A stretch of DNA of 64,000 nucleotides from Corythucha ciliata (Eukaryota > Arthropoda > Insecta > Hemiptera > Tingidae), in the NCBI GenBank assembly GCA_038030265.1, contig CM075942.1, forward strand, positions 39,460,751 to 39,524,750. Direction: 5' to 3'. Position 1 is the first letter of the stretch. Each line of letters opens with the position of its first letter. Positions 14,152 through 24,074 of this stretch are shown in pieces. Position numbers and translations under genes: made by a program. A model generated the notes under the pieces. The model was not told the DNA's origin. It saw only the letters and a program-made list of their open reading frames with translations, and searched no databases.

Positions 14152-14289
14152 GGGCCGTATTCAGAAACCCACCTTTACGAAGCCTTTACTAAAGGAGTTG
14201 AAAAATATGATGGTTTATTAGAATGTGTCATCTGTTTTGAAGCGCTTAAAGGAGACGTAAAGGTTAAGGTTGGTTTCTGAATACGGCCC
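14152..14289. mobile_element. MITE family F, copy 2, TAA duplication
   Basis: A 138-bp element from GGGCCGTATTCAGA to TCTGAATACGGCCC. It is flanked by TAA at 14149-14151 and 14290-14292. A 3-bp TAA/TTA duplication is the known signature of PIF/Harbinger elements, so this is probably a Harbinger-mobilised MITE. Its right TAA is directly followed by the next MITE. Confidence 0.9.
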
Positions 14290-14292
14290 TAA

Positions 14293-14432
14293 AGCTCGGT
14301 GCACACGATACATTTTTCGAAGCATGTTTACATGCATAATGGAAAAAACATATGATCCCCGGAAATGACCGGTTGTTATTTTAGAACAAGCAGGCCATCA
14401 TGCTTCAAAAAATACATCGTGTGCACCGAGCT
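14293..14432. mobile_element. MITE family G, TAA duplication
   Basis: A 140-bp element with 34-bp inverted ends (AGCTCGGTGCACACGAT... with 3 mismatches between arms). It is flanked by TAA at 14290-14292 and 14433-14435. It abuts the previous MITE and shares its TAA. The family is distinct from F, but the target signature is the same. Confidence 0.9.
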
Positions 14433-14435
14433 TAA

Positions 14436-14840
14436 TAGCCCAGTAAAATAAGGTGTTGAAGGTTGCAATAATTAGGGTAGATGATTTTTTTGTTTCATGT
14501 TGTTGGGGATGGTGTAGGTATGATGTGTTCAAATTGTTGACCTCGAAAAACCTCGGGATCATCCTTGAATTCGGGAAAGATGGCGTAATTTTTGGATTTA
14601 TTTCGGGTTTAGGCACTTTTTTTGCTTAAGTAGCCATTTCTCGGCTGTGACTACGAAGTAAAATTTCAAAGAAGACAAAATTTCCGACAAAACTAGTCCA
14701 AAGCGGGATCTGGAGGTATCACAGTATCTTAGATAGAGATCGTCAAATGTAGGATAACTTTTCAAAAGTGACAAATGATGTTGATGTTTCCATGCCTTCA
14801 TCATCTGTGACCACGTAGAATCATTTTAGTGGTCAAAATG
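14436..14840 (+). repeat. dispersed repeat D, copy 1
   Basis: About 400 bp beginning 'agcccagtaaaataag'. Its reverse complement, diverged, lies at 18001-18411. Shared words include 'gttgcaataattagggtaga' and 'gttgacctcgaaa'. Non-coding, superfamily unknown. The start resembles the AGTCCAGTCAAA ends of family A. Confidence 0.75.
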
Positions 14841-15243
14841 GTACACGGCCTTCAGATTTAGGCTAAACGTTACCAACAAAGAGAAGGCAGAACGATAACT
14901 GTCGCCCAAGAAGCTCCGTAACTACATTGATCGATAATGTATTGTTGATAGACTAAGTACTTCCTAATTTTATTAGTTGGTACGGCCATTACTCGTAGAA
15001 GGCTGTAATAAATGTTATCGGTTTTCGTTATTCGTGACCATGTAGGATTCGTTTAATGGTCGTTTTCACAAAATTAGACCAGGACGACTTCTGTAGCACC
15101 AATGGGAGGGAGCAGGATCATTAGACATTTTTTTCGAAATGATTGGACCCATCCCAATTTCAATGGGCTCTTCTCGTTTCCCAACCATTTTTGAACCTGA
15201 AATAGATCCGGCGACAGGAGATACGAAAAATCTCGTAATTATA
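14841..15243. other. unassigned sequence between repeats
   Basis: Contains a second short match to the end of repeat D ('cggttttcgttattcgtgac' near 15018), so part of it may be another truncated copy. No gene. Confidence 0.45.
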
Positions 15244-16793
15244 CAGGGTGTTTCAGGAGGAATGTGCAATAATTTGCCATGTTATAGTACGCACCAAAAA
15301 TACCACATGAACATATGGTCGAAAGTGGTTACCTTACGAGATATCGGCATTTTCCTGTTTTTCACGCTCTTCGTGACTTTTTTACACAAAGAGTGGATTC
15401 ACAGCTCGCAATCCAAGTTTAGACAAAAACTAATGACTGGCTAAAAATAGCAGGTGATTTTCAAGGTGGCGTACGTCAGCTGTTTTATGGTCTCATGAGT
15501 GGCAAAATTGATGAAAACTTCTTCAATTGATGGCCTTTCGAATGGTGTATCACAAACCGTATTTACGTGAACCATGAGGGCAGCAGGCACGCTGGAAACA
15601 GAAAAAACTTAGGAAAATGGTCGTATTGGAGCGATAATCACTTGGGATTATGTCCTTAGCGGACCCCTGTAATTTGCAAAATAAGACGGCTATGGGCTAT
15701 GGTGGTATGCTAACTTCATCTAGGGGCGGTGAGACATGAATTCAAATGTGAAGGATAGTTTCTCAGCCCCCACCCCTACGGAGGGATCCATAATTATTGT
15801 TACTTCAAACACTCGTCACCGCCGGCCGTCAAGCCCGGAGGTGGTGGTATATTCCTTGTACACTCGGCGTTGACACTAATTTGTACACTTCCCTTGAGAA
15901 TCACGCCAAGTCTCCCGTTCTTTAATTAAAAGAGCCTAGAGACCCGTCACATAAGAAGGGTGGTCGGCTTTTTAAGCATTTCATACCTCCTGTGGACATG
16001 AAAAATAATTCTAGCCATCATGAGAGGGGGTTATGATGGCGTGGTAGACAGGAAGGGAGCGGGAAAACCACATGAGAACCAGATTACTACTACCTGCCAT
16101 ACTGCTTTTTATAGCTATGTATAAAAAATTATGGATTCATTAGAAGGGAGGGGGGTGAGCACTCTGTCCTTCTTAGTAGAGCACGCCGAGAGGCCATACC
16201 GCCGTTGAAATGAAGTTATTCCCATAGACTGAATCGTATTTTGAAAATTAGAGGGTCTGCTAAGGACATAATCCCAAGTGATTATCGCTACATTACGACC
16301 ATTTTCCTACGTTTTTTCTGTTTCCAGCGTGCCTGCTGCCCTCATGGTTCAAGTAAATACGGTTTGTAATACACCATTCGAAAGGCCATCGAATGGAGAA
16401 GTTTTCATCAATTTTGCCACTCATGAGGCCATAAAACCGCTGACGTACGCCACCTTGAAAATCACCTGCTATTTTTGGCATTTCATTTTTCCTGTGTTTG
16501 CATGCAGATAACATGTTCAAATTAACTCCGAAACCCCATTCTAATGACAGATTCGAGAAGGAAATTTTTTGCTCTTTCCGAATCAGTCATTAGTTTTTGT
16601 CTAAACTTGGATTGAGAGCTGTGAATCCACTCTTTGTGTAAAAAAGTCACGAAGAGCGTGAAAAACAGGAAAATGCCGATATCTCGTTAGGTAACCACTT
16701 TCGACCATAAATATGTTCATATGGTATTTTTGGTGCGTCCAGGTGCGTATCACAACATGGCAAAGTATTGCACATTCCTCCTGAAACACCCTG
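15244..16793. mobile_element. long-arm foldback element (ends CAGGGTGTTTCAGGAGGA)
   Basis: A 1.55-kb element. The left arm (15244 to about 15720) and right arm (about 16190-16793) are reverse complements. The right arm carries about 95 bp extra (about 16489-16583) that the left arm lacks. TATA lies immediately outside both ends (15240-15243, 16794-16797), so the target duplication is probably TATA or TA. The spacer of about 470 bp is non-coding. Open frames in the arms mirror each other. No transposase is present, so this is a non-autonomous element of unknown superfamily. Confidence 0.85.
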
Positions 16794-16862
16794 TATAGAA
16801 AATAAGGAGATTATGGACCCCATCACGGGAGTATTTTGCTATACGTATTTCGTCCTATAAAG

Positions 16863-16960
16863 CAGTGGTTTTCAACCTTTTGCGGCTCACTACCCTCTAA
16901 ATTCGGCTATAATTAATTTCTTCGCGACCCATGTGCATAATATACTATTTAGGTGTGGGG
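16863..16960 (+). repeat. hAT-like element end (partial)
   Basis: 'cagtggttttcaacctttt' at 16863 matches the well-known CAGTGGTTCTCAACC type of hAT terminus. I do not see the matching opposite end nearby, so only one end is claimed. A G run follows at about 16958. Confidence 0.5.
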
Positions 16961-17255
16961 GGGGGGGCATTTGGTCTTTTAGTGACTATACACGTTACTG
17001 TGAAAGCCCGAATCCTACACCGAAAGCCCAAACTCAACGGTGACTGTCACATTCACCATAGCAGAGAAAACTATAGCTTTCGAAAGCCGGGGAAATTTGG
17101 GCTTTCAGTGATGGATGTTATTTTTGCATCATCTATCAATACAAATATTATGGGTATACGCGGAAATCAACAGGCACTATATTTGGATATTCAACTTATG
17201 GGCGACACTTGAACGCTGTGTGGAATTTACTGGGCTTTCAATCAGTGTACACTAA

Positions 17256-17382
17256 TGGCGTTTTCCATTCAATGCAATGCACTAGTGTGGTGAAAGGTTT
17301 TCCACCCGTCCTCTCTGAATTGAAACATACGTTTATGGAGAGGACGCGGCACGCTGTGTAGTGTGTTGAATGGAAATCGCTA
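17256..17382. mobile_element. MITE, TAA duplication
   Basis: A 127-bp element whose imperfect inverted ends share 'tttccattcaa' (left tggcgttttccattcaa, right ttgaatggaaatcgcta). TAA flanks it at 17253-17255 and 17383-17385, the Harbinger-type signature. Non-coding. Confidence 0.7.
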
Positions 17383-17385
17383 TAA

Positions 17386-18000
17386 TTGTAATTGATCCAG
17401 CATGATCTCTCTCACTCAGATGATCGAAAATCCGTATCGGAGGCGTATCGAGAGCAGTGCATACAAATATGCTGCAAATCTTTCAGCATGTGGCAGGCTC
17501 CACAAAAGGCGTCGCGTCGAGACTTGCCGTTTTATTAAGATTTACGCCACAAATTCTGTGATTATGTGTATCTCACGATTATACGACACATTAGTCCCTC
17601 GGACCAAATTACATGTTCGAAAGCAGGGTATACCTGGGGATTTTAGGATTGACTTTCCCGTCTCGATTTGACATTTGCCTGAGAGCACTGTTTCACGCTC
17701 TCTCTGAAATTTTAAATGGGTGAATGAAATAATAAACTTAAACTAACTATGCAGCCTAAGGTGAATAAAGAAAGTAACGGTAGCAAAACATAAAATAGTG
17801 GGGAGGGCACGGCCCTTTAGGACAAAATTATGGGTCTGTGAAGATAACGGACGGAGACTCAGCCGCAGAAAAAGCCCGCCATCCATTGGTTGATAACCAC
17901 TTTCAAACCCAACCACTATCAAACATTGGGGATAACAAGTCGTTTGGCCTCATTTTTGAAGATTCAGTCTAGTCTAGCAAAATAATTAGTACTATCATGA
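17386..18000. other. unassigned sequence
   Basis: An open frame of 89 codons (17402-17671, +) shows no recognisable motif. The last 16 bases (17985-18000) are the left copy of a target-site duplication for the next repeat. Confidence 0.4.
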
Positions 18001-18411
18001 TCATTAAAGGTTTCTACAATGTCACAGCTAACGAAAACGAATAACCGAAGCATTTCGGTCTGTTGACAAATTTGCCTAAATTTGACGAGCTGTATCTTTG
18101 AAACGATAATACATTTAGAACCCGCTTTAGGCTGGTTTTCTCAGAAATTTCTCTACTTTGAAAAGTTACTTCGAAGCCACAACCGAAAAATTGCTAGTTT
18201 AGCGTGAAAGAGCCAAAACCCCCAAAAAGTCCCATATTTTTGTCGTTTTCCGAGAATTCCAGGATGATCCCGATGTCTTTCGAGGTCAACAATTTGAACA
18301 CGTCATACCTGCACCATCCCAGACAACATAAAAAAAAAATATCATCTACCCTAATTATTGCAACCTGACTCCCCTTTTTAGTTCTTATTTTACTGGACTA
18401 TAAGGCGGATT
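18001..18411 (-). mobile_element. dispersed repeat D, copy 2, with 16-bp duplication
   Basis: A 411-bp insertion that is the reverse-complement relative of 14436-14840. It is flanked by identical 16-bp copies of attagtactatcatga at 17985-18000 and 18412-18427. A duplication this long is typical of target-primed retrotransposition (LINE or SINE), but I see neither a clear A tail nor Pol III boxes, so the class stays open. Confidence 0.75.
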
Positions 18412-18427
18412 ATTAGTACTATCATGA

Positions 18428-18560
18428 CATAACCCAATTTCGTCGTTTTAGCTGCTTCAAGAACCAAATTTGCTCCTTTAAAAACAACATTCACCGGCTT
18501 GCCTCTTGAAATAACGTAATTTCACGGACTGGCGTTTCAGAAACTCATTTCGAGGGGTTC
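18428..18560. repeat. degenerate array, part 2
   Basis: Resumes the 40-50 bp unit pattern of 12.96-14.15 kb ('cccaatttcgtcg...ttcaagaaccaaatttgctc'), supporting one array split by later insertions. Confidence 0.55.
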
Positions 18561-19161
18561 AGAAAAAATTAATTTATAATTTAAGCTACATGTATTGGAC
18601 CGGGGAACGCATTTGACACAGCGAACATGCAGAACTTGTGTTCTCCGGGGTTTTTCTTTACAAACAGTACATGACACTACATTATTTTTATTTTTTTCAT
18701 GCTTAGGGTAAACTCTCAACAGCCCATTTCAAGTGGAATAATCAAAAAAAGTTGTATTTCTTAATAAGGAAAAAAGTTTTAATTGGACTGCATGTGCATA
18801 GACAGGCCCGGGGACAGGCCCCATAGGCATTTTCCTCGATAAATCCTCACTAGTTTACTTCACCATAAATCCGCAAGGTGGCAGACTCTTTGATGGGATA
18901 TCCCAATACTTGGCTTTATGTACAAACGCATAGAATCGAATATTCGGTGCAAAATAAATTATGTGATTGCACCTGCGAACGGTTAGCGCTTTTTAGCTGC
19001 CTCCAGCAAAGAGCCGCTAAGTTGATAGGAGTATGATCACTGTACTGTTACACTGTTAGTGGTGAGGAGATGAGAGTGAGAGCGACTATAAAATAAACGA
19101 TAAACGCAACTACTTAGTCTATTTTGATGTTAATTTGACAATTGTGACAGTTGGAAATATT
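18561..19161. other. unassigned sequence
   Basis: No gene or repeat recognised. Confidence 0.4.
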
Positions 19162-19545
19162 CGTGAAGCTTGGTGGGTGCAAAGCCCCTTACATCCAACT
19201 GTTCTAATTTGAACGCTGGCCGCGGCGCCTATAGCCACTGCATCGCCAGTCCCTGTTTCGCCCTTACGTTTCTCATCGGTTCTGGTGAGCCGGGTCCTCC
19301 CCGTCTTGGTCTTGCCAGAAGGGTTGAGTGCCGGGGGGCGGGAATCGTAGTGCAGTAGCACCTCCGCTCCCGGCGAGAGGCGGTCCATCGGCTTCATACT
19401 CGGCTCAATTGCCAGGCTGATGAGACCAGGACCAAGTAGCCCTGAAGGTCTGAGGTCGAAACGGAGACTGGACCGCAACTTGGGTGCAATCTTCGTGAGG
19501 TTTGGAGGGTGCAAAGCCCCCTACATCCCATACTGTTCTAATTTG
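19162..19545. repeat. 52-bp direct repeats around a GC-rich insert
   Basis: Imperfect direct repeats of about 50 bp (about 19162-19213 and 19493-19543) share 'gggtgcaaagcccc' and 'actgttctaattt'. Between them lie about 280 bp that are visibly richer in G and C than the surroundings. The right repeat overlaps the 3' end of the recombinase reading frame. The minus-strand open frame through the insert (19119-19514) matches nothing I know. Confidence 0.6.
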
Positions 19546-20170
19546 GACAGTTGGAAATCGTGACAATTGGTCCCGTGGACGGTCCGTTTTTTGACAGAAC
19601 CAGCGTAAGATTCTCTCCTAGGTGGTGAGTGGTGAATATTCTCACCTAGGATTAGATGAGGCTCAGTTGGATCATGAGTTGTGCCAATGTCAAGTTGAGG
19701 GCTTTCATTAAAAGCAGTGCTCGGACCTGGATCAAAGTCTGCGTTAGCCCCAATGATTTTTACAGCTGTTTCAAGTTTATTTTGCAACGTGTTGTCAACG
19801 TATCCTTCAGCAACCCCGACTCCAAACCCCGTGTCTCTTGAGGGTAAGAATGTCGCCGCCTGCCTCGGCTAGCAGCGTCACCGATGTGCATCGGAAACAG
19901 TGCCCAGTGTACATTTCAGGGATCTCAAGCTGCAGGTATTTCGGTATTCGGGAATTTTCCGATAGCTTGAGTAGTATACACTTCCCAATTCTGTTGAGTA
20001 TAAACAGTCGGTAATGGCTCATGAGGCGTACTGCTCAGGTGCAGTTGTACGTATTTCCGGCACATGTCCAGGTATTTCTTGTTCTCTTTGTCTACCACAT
20101 TAAACACCCTATCTATCTTGGTTTTGGTGTTTCTCACAGTAACAAGAACTGTTCGCTTACGAGAAGCAGT
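19521..20170 (-). pseudogene. Crypton-like tyrosine recombinase, 5'-truncated and frameshifted
   Basis: Three overlapping minus-strand frames together give the C-terminal catalytic part of a tyrosine recombinase as found in animal Crypton-type transposons. These enzymes cut and rejoin DNA through a tyrosine nucleophile. In order: a 'VRNTKTKIDR' strand (about 20137), 'MCRKYVQLH', 'YTGHCFRCTS' holding the HxxR pair (His codon 19902-19900, Arg 19893-19891), 'LTLKRHG', then 'VAEGYVDN' with the likely nucleophilic Tyr (19801-19799), followed by 'LQNKLETAVKI'. At least two frameshifts break it, one near 20000 and one near 19820. The first catalytic Arg, expected N-terminal of the TKTK strand, is missing, as is any DNA-binding N-terminus. 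It is not functional as it stands. Confidence 0.85.
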
Positions 20171-20384
20171 GGGGGTTCAGTGGTTTCGCGTCGCGCGTCT
20201 TGTTTACTTTCGAAAAAAGAGGGAATAATGTTATCAATAGGGAGTAATGTTATCTTACTCCCTGGGGATAATCGTGTCGTTTACTGGGGTTTTTTGAAAC
20301 AATAAGTTGCGCTTTATTGCCCGTTTGTGCATAAAGCCATTACCTACAAGTCCAGGGTCCTTCTTTCCAAGTAAGTAAGTAAGT

Positions 20385-20490
20385 AGTACGAAGGGGTGTT
20401 ATAATTTTAACACGGCATTATCCTATCACAATTGAAATGGTTGTCACGTGGATACCACACGTGTTATTTCATATAACACCCCTTCGTACT
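20385..20490. mobile_element. 106-bp MITE
   Basis: Perfect 19-bp inverted ends AGTACGAAGGGGTGTTATA (20385-20403 and 20472-20490). The outer flanks carry a 'gtaa' run on the left. A target duplication is not clear. Non-coding. Confidence 0.85.
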
Positions 20491-22043
20491 TCAGTCCCTG
20501 GATTCGTCGCGTAGATTCAATTTGCTTTCATTTAAAAGCCGCCCACTTGTTGGCATTAATTACTCATTTTTTCCGTGTTCATCCTACTTGACGTTCTTTT
20601 TCAATTCATCTTACCTTTGAAATCTCATAACGTCCCAGTGATAGCCACTACAAGAATTTTAAAATTCCTTATTTTGCACTCATTTTTCCCCATTTTCAAA
20701 AATTGTCTGTGTAGTTTTCAAGAGCCTGGGATCATAAATGAAAGTTAAAATTAGTTACGCCCACCCTCTTGCGATAGAAGGAAAGAGACGGGAAATAGAA
20801 AAGGGGTGGCGTTGTTGTGTATGAATGCGCACTATGCGAAATTAATGTTATCGTGTTTGGGTTAAGTTTGGCCTGTTGCTTTTGTAAAATAGGGTTCGCG
20901 CCAGCGGCAAATCCATTTCCCTCTCTCACACCCTCTCTCTTTACACCACACCAGACAGAAATCCTCAGCAGAGGAGCACAACGGAAAATGAAAAACGCAA
21001 GTTTCGACTTTCTAGCGAACTTTGGCCCATGTTTGTCACAAAAAGGGAAAGGGGTCGTGCCCTTTAAACATTGAAGAAGGTTGTACGCTTGAGAAAGGCT
21101 GTATATTAAGCGTATTGTGTGCCTTCTCTCTTATTATTTCAGTGTAGTTTCACTCACACACTTATCCTCTACAATTTTTTCATTTCCCGTATTTCTTGAT
21201 AGACACCCGAGACGTGAAATTAAACCACCCTTCATTTAAACCCTCTCTACATATTTTCGCCGTCTAGATTATTTATTCGTAAGACCTCCTCTCTCGCTCT
21301 TTCAAATCCATCCCTTCAAAACGCTGATTCTGTGTAATCTTACTAATCCTCTTTAACCCTTAATTAAGGAATATTGAACAAAAGTCTCAAGCCCCATGGA
21401 GTTGAAGACTTTTTTTTCGTTTTGTTATTAGAATCGAAAGAGTTCATTTATTATGCGTTTATAGTCTCGGGGAGAAAACTGCGGCAGAGAAATAGATGAA
21501 CAATACGAAGCTTAAGGGAGCCTTAAGGCTTGGAATTGATCTATAGCCATAGCTCTTTACGAGACTTATAATATTAATGTATTCATTACAACTCTTCGTT
21601 TTAATAAATTCGTCATTAATTTATTTTCCGAATCGATTTCTCCCTTCGCAATAAACAACCTCAAAGCCCTAAACCTAATTTGGTTCACTCTTAAATTTCC
21701 TCCACTTTCACAATTTTTTTTGGACCTGTTGACTCATAGTTAGGGGAAATAAATGTTGCTTTTAGTGATGAACGAAAACAGAATAGGAACAAGAAAGGGA
21801 GGAAAAGAGATAGGGGAAAAAATGTTTTTCCGCAATGCGGGGTTCAGTGAACATATAAAAATAATTTCAGCGCTCTTAATCCTTTGATCTATTCTGAGAG
21901 CGATTCCAATCAGGGGAAAGCCCGGGAAAATGAAATAATGGTACGGTTGGTGGAAGGTGCGACCTAATGGATTATAAAATTTCCCTTGAGCACCTCCTAC
22001 GATCATCCCTCCTGCTGCATGTTCTCGAGTGCCCTATTTATAT
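20491..22043. other. unassigned sequence
   Basis: No gene recognised. Frames of 65-88 codons overlap on both strands without motif. Confidence 0.4.
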
Positions 22044-22062
22044 TTAACCCATTAGGGACGGC

Positions 22063-22080
22063 TGGTACATATATGTACCA
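22063..22080. promoter_or_regulatory. 18-bp palindrome near the piggyBac left end, putative transposase site
   Basis: TGGTACATATATGTACCA is a perfect palindrome two bases inside the 13-bp terminal repeat. A one-base variant (ggtacaaatatgtacc) lies at about 22423-22438 and a third copy (ggtacatatatgtacc) at about 23923-23938. Its repetition near both ends suggests a transposase-binding or end-pairing site. That role is inferred. Confidence 0.6.
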
Positions 22081-22756
22081 GAAAAATACCCTTTTTGTTT
22101 AATTTTTTTTTAGGTGTTATTTTTATTATTTCGAGCTCATTTATTTATCAGAATACTATGACAGTCTGTTCTACCTACCAAAAAAAAATCGAAAGCCTAA
22201 CTGGAATATTTTGTCCATAATTAATTTTTCAATTTTGAGTATTCCGCTTTTGAAGAGACATCCTAGGTTTTGTGTCATTTTCAATTTTTTTACAGCTTGA
22301 TTTGCCGTTTATTGTTGATATTACTCTGGTTACTGTTTTCTTACATCTTGCTGATGTTAGTTCACCAAACATTATCGGGAAAAAATAAATAGGGCGGCAG
22401 AGAGAGGGCGTAAAAGTCGGGTGGTACAAATATGTACCGCTCGTCCTTTGCGGGTTCTTTTTTTGAAAATAGTTTTATCTTCCACTAATTTCGTCTTTCG
22501 AACCTCGGGAAGTCATAAATAAGAGTAAACTGACCGTTGTTGGAGACATTTCACTTAGGCACTTATCCCTTCAACCATGTACTATAAATGTTCATTGAAG
22601 TTCGCCGCGTACGTTACCCTCGGGCTAATCCGGGGAAGGCAGAATTGTATACCCTCCTGTGTAGAAGGGCATTATAGGTAAATTAGTTCCTTCGTCATTT
22701 TCACAAGTGGATGGACGTTGGTGAAGTGAAGGAGTTAAGCAAAATAAGTTCACGCA

Positions 22757-23757
22757 ATGGATCGCACACAGTGGTAAGCTAATAAATTATTACTCAATGA
22801 TCTTATAATCACGCTGCAAACGACAGTTATTTATTAGAATACATTGTGTTTCGTTTTCTATTGCAGGAATAATTTTGCTCTGAAAGACGGCCTTACTATA
22901 GAAGAAGCCCTGCGAATTTTAGAAGAAGAAGAAGAAGAAGTTTCTGACCTCGATTCAGAAACTGAAGAGCCGATTGAGGGAATTTTCATTACTCCTCCAG
23001 ATCCAAACAGTCAGACGGATGAAGATAGTGGTGATGAGGACAGTGGAGGACTCATTGACAATTTGACGGGGAGTCAGCTGAGGGCCGAGGCTGAAATACA
23101 ATATTCTAGACACCGACGAACGGGACTCGGAGACGAAGATGTGCACGTCGAAGAAGCATCAAAGAAGAGAAAATGGATTGAGGGAGACCTCCTATGCCCT
23201 CCTACAAATGCGTTTGAAAGCGTGAACTACTCATCGTACCTAAACATGTCTCCTACGACTATCTTTGAGCTTTTTTACGACGCTGAGGTATTCGAGAGCA
23301 TCAGAGAGGAGACCTCGAAGTATGCTTCATTCAAGAACTTCCCTGATCCAAACATAACTGTCGAAGAAATCAAAGCTTTCTTTGGAATTTTGATTGTGAG
23401 CGGATATTGCTCACTGCCGACCAGGAAAAGCTACTGGGATACCAAGGAAGACATGCACAACTCCTTGGTTGCCAATGCTATGCGAAGAGATCGTTTTATT
23501 CAAATAATGAGGAGATCCAGGTGTATCTGACCAACTACCAGCACACACCGAAAGCCTCCTACTTCCCGACGCCAGGCACGAAATTCCGGGTCGTTTCCGA
23601 CATCCGTTACGACGGAATGAACCATTGGCCCCAGGAAACAACGGGTAAACGTCGACGATGTGCAGGAGGATGTTCTCGCCGTGGGTTCATAGAATGCCAA
23701 AAATGCAAGGTCGGCCTATGCATATAGTGTTTTGCGAATTTCCACAAAAAAACATAA
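22757..23757 (+). pseudogene. piggyBac transposase, catalytic core deleted
   Basis: Predicted exon 1 is 22757-22773 (MDRTQ...), then a GT-AG intron 22774-22866 that keeps phase, then exon 2 from 22867. The first part is an acidic N-terminus with a Glu run and DSETEEP. It continues into the conserved start of the DDE_Tnp_1_7 family ('SYLNMSPTTIFELFYD', 'VEEIKAFFGILIVSGY', 'NAMRRDRFIQIMR'). The frame closes at 23530. A second frame (in use from about 23521) carries the family C-terminus ('DIRYDGMNHWP') and a Cys-rich domain. I estimate about 300 residues, including all catalytic aspartates, are lost at the junction near 23515. An in-frame TAG at 23725-23727 also cuts the Cys-rich domain; the motif (CFANFH) resumes after it up to TAA at 23755-23757. 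Not functional. Confidence 0.92.
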
Positions 23758-24074
23758 TCAATTGTGTAAATTTGTAAATGAATTGTACAGTGTGAGATAT
23801 GTAATACGAATTGTACAGTGTAAATAAACAATGTTAAAAAAAAATAATCGTTTTTTCACGTGAAAAGGGGAGGAAAAAAAGGTAGTATAGATGTGAAAAA
23901 AGTAGCACCCCAAAGGACGAGCGGTACATATATGTACCACCCTCTTGCGCCGCCCCCTCGCATTTTTTCGATTAAAACAATTTTTTTCCATGTTTCATGT
24001 AGTTACTAGAGTTCGATTATAAAGAAAAAAATGGTATATTCGAACATTCGAACCTCTCGTCCCTAATGGGTTAA

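Larger units (their letters stand above)
22044..24074 (+). mobile_element. piggyBac element, internally deleted
   Basis: TTAA target duplications lie at 22044-22047 and 24071-24074, the hallmark of piggyBac insertion. Directly inside are perfect 13-bp inverted ends CCCATTAGGGACG (22048-22060) and CGTCCCTAATGGG (24058-24070). Subterminal repeats sharing 'gtaccgctcgtccttt' occur inverted at about 22421-22447 and 23912-23941. A broken transposase lies between. The full span with duplications is 2031 bp. The intact ends suggest it could have been moved in trans by a related enzyme. Confidence 0.95.

Noticed and set aside
16278..16520. Mirror open frames in the arms of the 15.2-16.8 kb foldback
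   Set aside because: Similar frames appear in both arms because the arms are inverted copies, the counterpart is interrupted by a stop, and no transposase motif is present.
19119..19514. 131-codon minus-strand frame next to the recombinase
   Set aside because: Runs through the GC-rich insert, where fewer stops are expected; no motif and not continuous with the recombinase.
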